From NCBI GenBank assembly GCA_964016985.1, contig OZ024825.1, positions 7,665,445 through 7,729,444 on the forward strand: a stretch of DNA of 64,000 nucleotides. Direction: 5' to 3'. The position numbers were made by a program, and so were the translations under genes. Shown piece by piece: positions 56,364 through 64,000 of this stretch; positions within the stretch are counted from its first letter, which is position 1, and each line of letters starts with the position of its first letter. The notes under the pieces were generated by a model. That model worked only from the letters and a program-made list of their open reading frames with translations, searched no databases and was not told the origin of the DNA. The stretch is from Anodontia alba (Eukaryota > Mollusca > Bivalvia > Lucinida > Lucinidae).

Positions 56364-58333
56364 GTTATATATATATATATATATATACGTTTAGACTGGA
56401 AATTTGTCTTATCTGGAGCTATCTGAGATCACCTTGCATACCTAAATGTACCTGATCAAATCAGCGCAGTTTATATTCTACATGGCTTTTACATTACTTT
56501 TTGTTTTGTTAGAGGAATGGATACCATTACGAAAACACGCCTATTTGATATATAGAAAATTTCTCCTCCAGAAACGGAAAAAAGATAAAAAAGCATGACT
56601 TGTGGGTATTCGTTAAAACCACCTCGTTGAGGGGGGGGGGGGGGGGGGGGGTGGGGGTGGTGGGGGGGGGGGGGGGAGGGGGGGGAGGGGGTTCCAACGA
56701 TTTCCACAATCTATGTTTTTAAGCAAAAATAATAAAAATGTATACCCCTGTAAACCCCAGTTTTACTATATAAAAATTGGGTTTAAGGGGGATCAAAATG
56801 TTTTCGTGATGATGTACCTAATCAAATCAACGCAGTTTTTATTCTACACGGGCTTTGCAATATTGTTTTGAAATATTTTGAATTTAATGGGAATTTATAC
56901 ACTTCAGGGGAGGCGGCTCTGCCAAAATGGACTTTGCCTCCCGTCTGAAAAGAGGCTTCCTCTAAATGGAAAGGACTAGATATGCAATGTGTGATAACGT
57001 ACACATATAGTCACAAAATTAGTTTCCCTTGTACAAATGGTGATAAATCCCAGCTAGCATTCTTTATGAAGCTAAAGCGGGCCGTTGTCGGCCCATGAGG
57101 GTAGCTGACGGGCCCGATAACGGCCCGCTTTAAATTCATAAAATATGCTAGATGGGATTACCAAGTGTATCTTGTCCACTTATTTTTGTACAGCACAAAA
57201 AGGCCCTATGCTGTATGTGGGCAATGGTGGGTCCAGATCAGATTGTGTCTTCGCGCAATCTGATGAAGGTGTATATGCCAAGTGCTAGCAAAACAAGAGA
57301 ATAAACAATAATTGTTCTTGTAAAATAGATAATACGAGCGTAACCTTGGCATGTATAACAGTTTAGTGACAACAAAAGTGACTATACATAAGAGAAATAG
57401 TTTCAGCAATCACTGTATTATAATTCCATACGTTCAGAATACAGGTGTGAATACATTTACTCGGTATAGATTCGTCTGGAATAAAGAGACGAAATAATAT
57501 TCAGATTTGTATGTATCTTAACCGGAATAAACAGACGAAATAATATTCAGATTTGTGTGTATCTTACAAATCGACTTTTGTTTTGTTGTAATTTAAAGTT
57601 TATAGTTTTTACTCGACGGGACTGGGCACATATGGTGGATTTTCTGTCATTTTAAAGGAAGGCAACTGTTAAGACTTCCCTTTTGTTTTTGCACACAATG
57701 CCACGTCTGTAAAGGATCTACTCCATTTTTTTCTTTTAGAGTAGATTCCTTTTCAGAACATCACGAAAAAATGCCTATATAATTTTGACCCCCTTAAACC
57801 CCACTTTAATATAGTAAAACTGGGGTTTACAGGGGTATACATTATTTTTCTTATTTCTGCTCAAAAAACATAGAGTGTGGGTACTCGTTAGAACCGCCTC
57901 GCCGAGGCGGTTCTAACGAGTACTCACAATCTATGTTTTGAGCAGAAATATGAAAAATATCAATTCTTTTATCAAAAAATTATTCACTTTTTGGTTGTAA
58001 AATTTCCAATATATTTGAATAGGCGTGTTTTCGTAATGAGGAGACAAAACTATTTTGACAGAGTTACTTCCCCTGAAAATGTATCAGTCCCACCTTAACT
58101 TATTTGTTCATAAAATATGAGCAAGATGCAAATCCATGTAATATTGAAATAATAGCCTTGAGCAGATTAAGAGTGATTAAATAATCCTTCTATTATTTCA
58201 GATGCCTATTATTAAACCAGAAGATTATGTGGAAAAGATGAAGTCTTTTATACCAGTTCCTAAGATGCCAAAGAAAAAGACAAAGACAGATGAGAAAACA
58301 GATACGTCGGATTTAGGGACGCCATCGTCCTGA
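54394..58333 (+). CDS. STMP1-like small single-pass membrane protein (three coding exons)
   Basis: Exons 54394-54405, 55715-55768 and 58202-58333, all joined in phase 0; product 65 residues. MIRL|IYVGLGFVAGLYAEQNYE|MPIIKPEDYVEKMK parallels human STMP1 in length of the hydrophobic N-terminus, the G-x-x-x-G-x-Y-x-x-QNY motif at its end and the Lys-rich tail that follows. STMP1-type microproteins sit in the inner mitochondrial membrane near respiratory complexes. The tail (KKKTKTDEKTDTSD) is longer and more polar than in the human protein. A polyA signal follows at 58471. Exon 1 is the least certain part. Confidence 0.72.
54775..55000 (-). mobile_element. MITE family J copy 5, inverted
   Basis: AACCCATTCATGCCGAGTGG, core with ACACTGCGTTCTGCGGCGTC, end CTTTTATGGGTCGCTAGGCA. 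In intron 1 of the STMP1-like gene. Confidence 0.8.
55300..55415. repeat. MITE family N copy (diverged)
   Basis: ACATGTGCCGTTCAACGATG, TCGTTGTTCGCATGAAG, GCCCAGAGAAGATTCTGA. Confidence 0.5.
55429..55493. repeat. (GA)n microsatellite
   Basis: About 32 GA units. Confidence 0.95.
55715..55768 (+). CDS. STMP1-like coding exon 2 (transmembrane exon)
   Basis: Acceptor TTTAATTTTATTACAG|ATT, donor TATGAG|GTAAGT; 18 codons IYVGLGFVAGLYAEQNYE, a hydrophobic helix with small residues followed by the QNY signature. Confidence 0.75.
55901..56169 (+). mobile_element. MITE family A copy 14
   Basis: Both ends present; right core arm degraded. Confidence 0.88.
56329..56389. repeat. (AT)n microsatellite
   Basis: TA units with ACGTTA interruptions. 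Confidence 0.95.
56525..56812 (-). mobile_element. MITE family A copy 15 with poly-G apex
   Basis: Both ends present. The palindrome is intact to ACCACCTCGTTGAGG, then a G-rich run of about 60 bases (56632-56690) replaces the expected GCGGTTCTAACGAG. Confidence 0.85.
57049..57156. mobile_element. E-family element copy 5 (diverged subfamily)
   Basis: CCCAGCTAGCATTCTTTATG.., GGCCCGATAACGGCCCGC.., ..ATGCTAGATGGG; AT on both sides. Confidence 0.82.
57481..57567. repeat. ~47-bp tandem duplication
   Basis: ACGAAATAATATTCAGATTT..TGTATCTTA twice. Confidence 0.85.
57600..57758. repeat. Family O copy split by A16
   Basis: CTTTTAGAGTAGATTCC..TTTTCAGAA precedes A16, and GGAGACAAAACTATTTTGAC follows it at 58039-58090; together they match the layout at 49600-49722. 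Confidence 0.55.
57759..58038 (+). mobile_element. MITE family A copy 16
   Basis: Complete, core centre GCCTCGCCGAGGC. It lies 163 bases before STMP1-like exon 3. Confidence 0.92.
58202..58333 (+). CDS. STMP1-like coding exon 3 (last)
   Basis: Acceptor CCTTCTATTATTTCAG|ATG, 43 codons to TGA. MPIIKPEDYVEKMKSF then a Lys- and Thr-rich tail. Confidence 0.75.
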   Translation: MPIIKPEDYVEKMKSFIPVPKMPKKKTKTDEKTDTSDLGTPSS

Positions 58334-58470
58334 ATTTTGCATCTGGCTGACACAAAAACGGACATGAATAATAGTGAAATAGAAACCGTCACAGTGACTA
58401 CAGTCTTGCATGAACGAATGGTGACATATAAGAACCAGAATGAATGTCAAAGGCATAAACTAATATGACA

Positions 58471-58476
58471 AATAAA
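58471..58476 (+). promoter_or_regulatory. Polyadenylation signal of STMP1-like gene
   Basis: AATAAA 138 bases after the stop codon. Confidence 0.6.
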
Positions 58477-58487
58477 ATCTATAATTG

Positions 58488-58790
58488 TTGCCCTTCGAAA
58501 CACCGAACGCATAAAATAATAAAAAAAATCGGAGTCTCGGTTATTTGAGACTCTTCATACGGCAATAATGAAATAGTCAAGACTGCATATGCCGCCTATG
58601 CTATATAACACATATAAGGGGACTGGATTCATCCGGCAGATTTTCTGGCATTTTAAACAAGGGGAGAACTTTTTGTGACTTCCTGATTACCTTCCTGTAA
58701 TCTACTTCCCTTCTGAAAAGAGTTATACTCCAAAAGGAAAGCTCCCCACGGGGAGCAAATTCTTTTCTTTTAGAGTAATTTCTTTCCAGA
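58488..58790. repeat. Fragments of the 18.7-kb unit and of family O
   Basis: CGAAACACCGAACGCATAAA..GGAGTCTCGGTTATTTGAG, then TTCTGAAAAGAGTTATACTCC and GGGGAGCAAATTC. Confidence 0.5.

Positions 58791-58792
<2 letters not shown>

Positions 58793-58880
<88 letters not shown>
58793..58880. repeat. (TG)n microsatellite
   Basis: About 40 TG units with one GG interruption, followed by a G-rich stretch (58880-58950). Confidence 0.95.
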
Positions 58881-58883
<3 letters not shown>

Positions 58884-58949
58884 GGGTGGGAAGTGCGGGG
58901 GACGGGGTGGAGGGGGATGGATGGGCGGGGGTGAGGGTGTGGTGGAGGG

Positions 58950-59285
58950 TAAAAGCAATTTGAACAGTTGCTTCACCTTAAAAGTGTATCCACTTCTTAA
59001 GATATTTGAGCCTGTATATGCCTTGCTGAGCCTGATTTTTATGATATGGTAATTCATTCGGGGTGGGGCGTGGGAGGGGCTGGGGGAATCAAAAGGGGGT
59101 TTGAGTGAGTCTGTTGAGACTGAAACCCAAGTTTTTACTTAAAATTCATTTTTAAAAATTTTGAAATTCTATTATCTTTCATACTGTATTTACTCTAATA
59201 AATATTCGCGCACCTTACTCTTTACCTTATATTTATAAAATTTGAAAAACTCCATTTTACTATCAGTGAACATGTTTAAACTGCA
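58950..59285. other. Intergenic sequence, nothing recognised
   Basis: No repeat family or coding signal recognised. Confidence 0.35.
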
Positions 59286-59289
59286 GGAT

Positions 59290-59395
59290 AAGTGGCAAAC
59301 AGTGTAGATCCTGATCAGACGCCGAGCTGTGCGGCGTCTGATCAGAGTCTAAACTGTTTGCTCGGGCCTGTCTGCCTAAACACATCGGGTAAGTA
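59290..59395 (+). repeat. MITE family M copy
   Basis: GTGGCAAACAGTGTAGATCC, GCCGAGCTGTGCGGC apex, complement, then TTGCTCGGGCCTGTCTGCC. Confidence 0.65.
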
Positions 59396-59680
59396 TGGTA
59401 ATTTGATCAAATCGACACCCTCTACCATCAGAAATTTTGAAAACCCTTTTAAATAATCATGGTTCCGGCCTTGCTATCCGTAGGGCTCCGAGTTATTGCG
59501 GTTATCTGTGTGGATGAGGAAGCCTCACAGATTCAGCGTTATTCGCAAATTGATTGATCCACGACAACATCTGATTCTGGTGTAGGCAGAATGCAATCTG
59601 TCCGATGCAGACTGGTCATGTTCATAGACTGCACCGGGCAATTCGGATATACCTAGATTCCCAGGGTGTAAATTTCTCTA

Positions 59681-59762
59681 TTAGCATTCTGCGTAAATCT
59701 ATACCGGACCGTTATTGGCCGGGGCAATAACTGTCCGTAGATTTAAGCAGAATGCTAACTGG
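59681..59762. mobile_element. E-family element copy 6 (short, diverged)
   Basis: TTAGCATTCTGCGTAAATCT.., ..AGATTTAAGCAGAATGCTAA; apex shortened. Confidence 0.7.
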
Positions 59763-59812
59763 ATTGGTACTAACAAAATTGGCCCCCGTAATTTTACAAC
59801 TAAAAGTTCTAA

Positions 59813-60122
59813 GGCCAGCCTCGGTGGCTCAGTTGGATACGCCGTCCGACTGGAGACCAGGAGGTCGCGGGTTCGACCCTCGCCGAGGTCGGCAACATTC
59901 TTTTGTGGAGACTGATCATGAAATATTTTCTACGGTCATTCTCTCCCTTCCGCTGATTCAGGAAGGGCAGTTGTCAGTTTCTGGCGAAAGAATGTGCACA
60001 ATACTGGTTAACCGCTTAGAGGACTAAGCCTGCCCAGTAAACGTGTGGTTAGGTAAATTGACCACGCTCAACACGACCCCACTGGGTTGACTGGGCCGTA
60101 AAACCTCAACACAAACAAAACA
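59813..60122 (+). mobile_element. tRNA-derived SINE copy 3 with 11-bp target duplication
   Basis: AAAAGTTCTAA at 59802-59812 and 60123-60133. Head GGCCAGCCTCGGTGGCTCAG (A box), GGTCGCGGGTTCGACCC (B box), body with TTCTCTCCCTTCCGCTGATT, and tail GGGCCGTAAAACCTCAACAC followed by (CAAA)n. This is the most complete copy and defines the family at about 310 bp. Confidence 0.9.
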
Positions 60123-60143
60123 AAAAGTTCTAACTAAAGGTGC

Positions 60144-60171
60144 TTGTGTGTGTGTGTGTGTGTGTGTGTGT
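60144..60171. repeat. (TG)n microsatellite
   Basis: About 13 TG units. Confidence 0.9.
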
Positions 60172-60179
60172 TTGTTTGT

Positions 60180-60425
60180 TTTTTTTTAATGTGGCTGCTC
60201 GCTGTTGGCCTTTGTCTTGCATATTTCGTCTTGTTCGTTGTCTTATTGTTATGTCTGGTAGATCCTGTCTGTCATTGTGGTGACGTCGACATGGAACAGA
60301 GAGCTGGTTCCTTTGCTTTCTTGTTTTGTTTTTGGCATGTGTACTGTCTGTCATAGTTGGTTTGCTCTTCCTCCTGTAGTCACAAGTAGGCCATGATCTG
60401 TGATTGTGTCTCTTCCTGAGAATAT
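60180..60425 (-). repeat. Dispersed family I relative
   Basis: TGTTCGTTGTCTTATTGTTATG..CATGATCTGTGATTGTG-type phrases, as at 34140-34370. Frames over it are artefacts. Confidence 0.4.
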
Positions 60426-60530
60426 TCTATGCTATGTTTGTTCTGAAATAGACATGGTTAACATGATGTGGGTAAGTGACTAGTATTTCTTAGATAACAC
60501 GAAAGGCTCAGTCGTGGTTTTAGAGTTTCT

Positions 60531-60818
60531 CATTACGAAACCACGCCTTATAATAATTTATTTTGACCCCCTTAAGACCCATTCTTATGTAGTAAAACTG
60601 GGGTTTACAGGGGTATACATTTTTTTTTATTCTGCTGAAAAAAAAAACACATAAATTGTGGGTACGCGTTAGAACCGCCTCGCTGAGGCGGTTCTAACGA
60701 GTCCCCACAATCTATGTTTTGAGCAGAAGTATGAAAAATATCAGAAGTTTTATCTGAATTTTTTCCTTTCTTGGTTGTTAAATTTTCAATATATTTGAAT
60801 AGGCATGTTTTCGTAATG
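60531..60818 (+). mobile_element. MITE family A copy 17
   Basis: Complete, core centre GCCTCGCTGAGGC. Confidence 0.92.
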
Positions 60819-60984
60819 TGATGAACGAGTCCAACTATATCTCCCGCAGAGAGTCACAGAATTGAATGTTCTTCCCAAATGTACAGAGGGAACACTATAG
60901 AGAATTTCTGACATGATACGTGTATAATAGGACTTTATACACATCTAAATCATTGGCATGCTGAATAAATTTACCTACCACGCC

Positions 60985-61090
60985 CATTTCTAATTTTCAG
61001 CCAATCAGATTACTTGATCCAGGTTGTGGATACAAATTCACATAATTAATGACAAACAGTGCAGATCCAGATCAGTTGGCTTCTTCACTG
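60985..61090 (-). repeat. MITE family L copy 2, inverted
   Basis: TTCAGCCAATCAGATTACTT, GGATACAAATTCACATAATT, ACAAACAGTGCAGATCC; one core arm only. Confidence 0.55.
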
Positions 61091-61304
61091 GTCTGTATGC
61101 AATAGCGGGGTAAATTCGGGTTCCGCAGGACAAAGTTTAAGGCCCTGAATATAAGGACAGCTTAGCTTCTTAGCATATTGGTCCCAGCTTTGAATATTTC
61201 CATTTTTCTACCTGTCTAAAACATTGCAGTATAAGCACCGCCTGCTTCTAATGAGTATCCAAAACGCATGTTTTCGTGGAGAAATAGTAGCGAAATATCA
61301 ATAC

Positions 61305-61587
61305 CATTACGAAAACATGCCTATTCAAATATACTGAAAATCTGACCACCAAAAAATGAAAATTTTCCGATAAAATACTGGTATTTTTCATATTTCTATT
61401 CAAAACATAGATTATGGTTACTCGTTAGAACCGCCTCGCCGAGGCCGAGGCGGTTCTAACGAGTACCCACAATCTATGTTTTTGAGCAGAAATAAGAAAT
61501 ATATTGTATACCCCTGTAAACCCCAGTTTTACTATATAAAAGTGAGGTTAAAGGGGGTCAGAATTACATAGGTATGTTTTCGTGATG
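61305..61587 (-). mobile_element. MITE family A copy 18
   Basis: Complete; apex GCCTCGCCGAGGCCGAGGC has a 6-base duplication. Confidence 0.92.
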
Positions 61588-61662
61588 ATTTAGGTCGGAA
61601 AACCGGTCTTATCTAGAGTATCTTACATTCCTTCGTAGTCAGTTCAGCGCAGTTTATGGTTG

Positions 61663-61890
61663 TTGACCAATTTATGCTTTGCGTCCTATATAAAGGACAT
61701 TGGCAAACAATGTAGACTCAGATCAGACGCCGCAATATGCGGCGTCTGATTAGGGTTTACAAGGTTTCATTTAAAACGACGAATTTCCATAATACATGGT
61801 TATATAAAATTAATCACACATCCCTTCTACCGGAAATAGGCCGGTCCAATTAATTAAAGTAAAAGAGTCCACTCGACACAAATGAGTAAA
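61663..61890 (+). mobile_element. MITE family J copy 6
   Basis: CCAATTTATGCTTTGCGTCC, core with ACGCCGCAATATGCGGCGTC apex, right arm to CACTCGACACAAATGAG. Confidence 0.8.
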
Positions 61891-61906
61891 GATCATCCGT
61901 TAACAC

Positions 61907-62013
61907 CCCAGTCAGCATTCTACGTAAATCTATATCGGGCCGTCATCGGCCCGTCAGGGTAGCTGACGGGCCGATGACGGCCCGATGTAGATTTACGTAG
62001 AATGCTAGCTGGG
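61907..62013 (-). mobile_element. 107-bp palindromic element E copy 7
   Basis: Exact reverse complement of copy 1; AC on both sides. Confidence 0.92.
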
Positions 62014-62417
62014 ACTGATTCTCTAAACAGATAGCGAAGAACGAGACTAGGCTTTGCGGATTTTCAGTCTGATCGGAGTATTTGGTGATTATTATGTTCA
62101 TCAGTACAAACACATCCCTGGTGAGCAGACAGTGAATATCTACACAAGACTGTGCGAATGCTTAGATTGAACTTGGACTGTTTTTGGCTTGTACTGAACA
62201 GTAGAAATGGACTTAGGGAAGTAACTCGTCTTAACTACTATAATGACTATAATTGTATTTTCGCCCCTTCTGGCGGAGTCCTGAACGTTGTTTCGGAAAA
62301 ATAAAATTTCGAAGTGCATATAATGTTTGATATAATGTGACTTTCTCTAATTCAAAGAAGGAATCAGCAGACAGCATAGCTCGCCTGGAATTGGGGTGAT
62401 ACTGGAGTGTCAGGGTG

Positions 62418-62490
62418 CTCTTTAGGACCAGTTTGATCTGGGTCTGCACTGTTTGCTTAGGCCTATCTGTCCCAATACTTAGAATCATTG
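62418..62490 (+). repeat. MITE family M fragment
   Basis: TTTGATCTGGGTCTGCACTG, TTTGCTTAGGCCTATCTGTCC. Confidence 0.5.
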
Positions 62491-62634
62491 TGGTAAGAGG
62501 AAATGTTGACATTTTAGCTATTGCTAGGATTTCTTGTGCTATGGTTTGGTCATTTGTTGTCATGAATTTGACATTTACAGGTATCAATTATAACATTTCT
62601 AAGCTCTATGAGCTCTTAAAAACTTTAATATAAA

Positions 62635-63194
62635 ATTTCTAAGTTCTTAACTTTGACTTTGAGGCCATGAGCAATGGGCATTGAGTATTGCTGAACAAAA
62701 CTTTGGACCTGTATCTATCATCATGTCAAATATGAACAAAGTCCATCGTATGGTTTGGAAAATATGAGCTTTTAAAACAACTTTAATATAAAACTTTTAA
62801 GTCTGTGACCTTGACCTTGAGGTCATAGTCATGGACAGGGTATTGCTGAATAAACTTTTGAAACTGTATCTATCATCATGCCAAATATGAACAAAATCCA
62901 TCTATTGTTTGGAAAATATGAGCTTTTAAAAATCTTTAACATTAAAAATTTCTAAGTCCATGTCCTTGACCTGACCTTGACCTTGAGGTGGGGGGCATGG
63001 GTATTGCTGAATAAATCTTTGGAACTATATCTATCAACATACCAAATATGAACCAAATCTATCAAATGGTCTGGAAAATATAAGCTCTTACAAAAAACTT
63101 TAACGTAAATTTGGACGCCGACACCAACGCCGATGCCGACGCCGACGCCGGGGGTAGTGCAATAGCTCTTCCCGGACTCGTCCAGGCGAACTAA
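62635..63194 (+). mobile_element. Tandem array T7 with Helitron-like end
   Basis: Three to four ~140-bp units share TTGACCTTGAGGTCATAG, GGGTATTGCTGAATAAAC, CATGCCAAATATGAACAAA and GGAAAATATGAGCTTTTA. The right end is GACGCCGACGCCGACGCC-like run, GTGCAATAGCTC, hairpin GGAC-TCG-TCC (63174-63183), AGGCGAA, CTAA. Confidence 0.65.
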
Positions 63195-63447
63195 AAGTGT
63201 ATGAAGTTGGCTTAGAGTTTGAAGTATGGTTTGGTATACGGTTTATTCCGTAGTAGTAAAGTAACGAAGATCGATGTTCCCAAGCCAACTTCACACACTC
63301 ATAAACAAATGCTATGAAGATTCTGAAATATAAGTGAAAATTCACAGAAAGTGCCACAATCACGAAGCACAGAAATAAGTAACAAACAATGAGAAAACCA
63401 ACCTCGTCTTTATCTCCAGATACAGTCCCAGGCATAAATTCCCAAGC

Positions 63448-63612
63448 ATAAGCCCATTTATGCCTAGCGCCCCATAAAAGGGACATTAGCAAACAGTGTA
63501 GACCCAGATCAGACGCCGCAGAACGCGGCGTCTGATCAGGGTCTATACAGCTTGCATTAAATACAGGAATTTCTATAAAACATGGTAACAATAAAAACTA
63601 ACCAGACAATCT
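63448..63612 (+). repeat. MITE family J copy 7 (3'-truncated)
   Basis: AGCCCATTTATGCCTAGCGC, CCCATAAAAGGGACATTAGC, core with GCCGCAGAACGCGGC apex; cut within the right arm. The 163-codon minus-strand frame here is read from this repeat and T7. Confidence 0.78.
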
Positions 63613-63701
63613 AGGAGAAACAGAAAGAGAGTATCAAAAAAAAAAAAAAAAAAATCCTCTCAGTCAAAATATCTGCCTTGGACCAGTCAGCAGTAAAAAC
63701 C

Positions 63702-63703
<2 letters not shown>

Positions 63704-63734
<31 letters not shown>
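63704..63734. repeat. (TG)n microsatellite
   Basis: About 15 TG units. Confidence 0.92.
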
Positions 63735-63736
<2 letters not shown>

Positions 63737-63761
63737 GGGAGAGTGGGTTGGGAAGGGGGGC

Positions 63762-63985
63762 TGAAACAAATTGCGATATTTAGCTGCGATGGACTAACTT
63801 TGGGTGACTGGGTTACAATTCAAATGATAACAACCCAGTGCAACACATAAACGTTTGATTGGTGGGCTGGCGATGGGGGCTAAGTCAATATTTAATATTT
63901 AGTTGTGAATGACTAACTTTGGGTAACTGCGTTTATAATTCAGAAGATACAATCTTCTGTAATACAGAAACGTTTGATTGCCTCA
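63762..63985. repeat. ~118-bp diverged tandem duplication
   Basis: ATATTTAGCTG.GA..GACTAACTTTGGGT, TTATAATTCA.A.GATA and AAACGTTTGATTG occur twice in order. Confidence 0.65.
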
Positions 63986-64000
63986 AACTGATTTTGACAA

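Noticed and set aside
62231..62587. 118-codon minus-strand frame
   Set aside because: Partly family M repeat; no domain, no splice-site support.
63100..63591. 163-codon minus-strand frame
   Set aside because: It is composed of family J, family I and the GACGCC run at the end of T7; no recognisable protein.

Overview
The window is animal nuclear DNA: AT-rich, no operons, genes split by multi-kilobase GT-AG introns, AATAAA/ATTAAA signals after the stops, tRNA-derived SINEs, and very many short hairpin DNA transposons (MITEs). The repeat families, and tandem arrays ending in GACGGACGACG plus a CACAATAGCTC-like motif, look to me like a bivalve mollusc, perhaps a clam. That is recognition from memory, not a search.

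Three protein genes can be assembled from exons whose splice sites and reading phases agree. (1) Plus strand, 2768-32273, six coding exons: a TIR domain encoded by two exons, then seven TRAF-type/CCHC zinc fingers in one large exon, then a basic tail. It is a probable innate-immune adaptor of about 659 residues. It carries an apparent +1 frameshift in a TTTT run at 10101-10104. (2) Minus strand, 46193-36333, three coding exons: an MFS transporter of 511 residues resembling sodium-dependent glucose transporter 1 (MFSD4B). (3) Plus strand, 54394-58333, three coding exons, the first only four codons: a 65-residue single-pass protein resembling short transmembrane mitochondrial protein 1 (STMP1). 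Genes 1 and 2 are convergent; 2 and 3 are divergent.

The rest is mobile DNA. Working names used here: A, ~280-bp MITE with a long palindromic core (18 copies plus fragments); B and C, pogo/Tigger-like MITEs with TA duplications; D, another TA-duplicating MITE; E and G, ~107-bp whole-element palindromes with 2-bp duplications; H, J, K, L, M, MITEs with different ends sharing one core; N, MITEs with a GCGAAGACTC core; O, P, Q, R, S, F, other hairpin repeats; I and V, dispersed repeats; T1-T7, long tandem arrays, several ending in a Helitron-like hairpin plus CTAA; a PIF/Harbinger-like element at 29754-31309; a hAT-like MITE with G-tract ends at 51951-52444; SINE-1 to SINE-3 and a second retroposon U.

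Layout: 0-11 kb, first half of the TIR gene, with exon 2 squeezed between a B and a C MITE; 11-27 kb, its introns packed with A, B, N, U and T2; 27-32 kb, array T3 with nested insertions, then the last exon; 33-46 kb, the transporter gene with arrays T4-T6 in its first intron; 46-54 kb, intergenic SINEs, a CCGG-dense block, the hAT-like MITE and twin E elements; 54-58 kb, the STMP1-like gene; 58-64 kb, more A, E, J and SINE copies and array T7. The most interesting signals are the TIR plus zinc-finger gene, the sharing of palindromic cores between MITE families with unrelated ends, and the recurrent hairpin-CTAA end on different tandem arrays.
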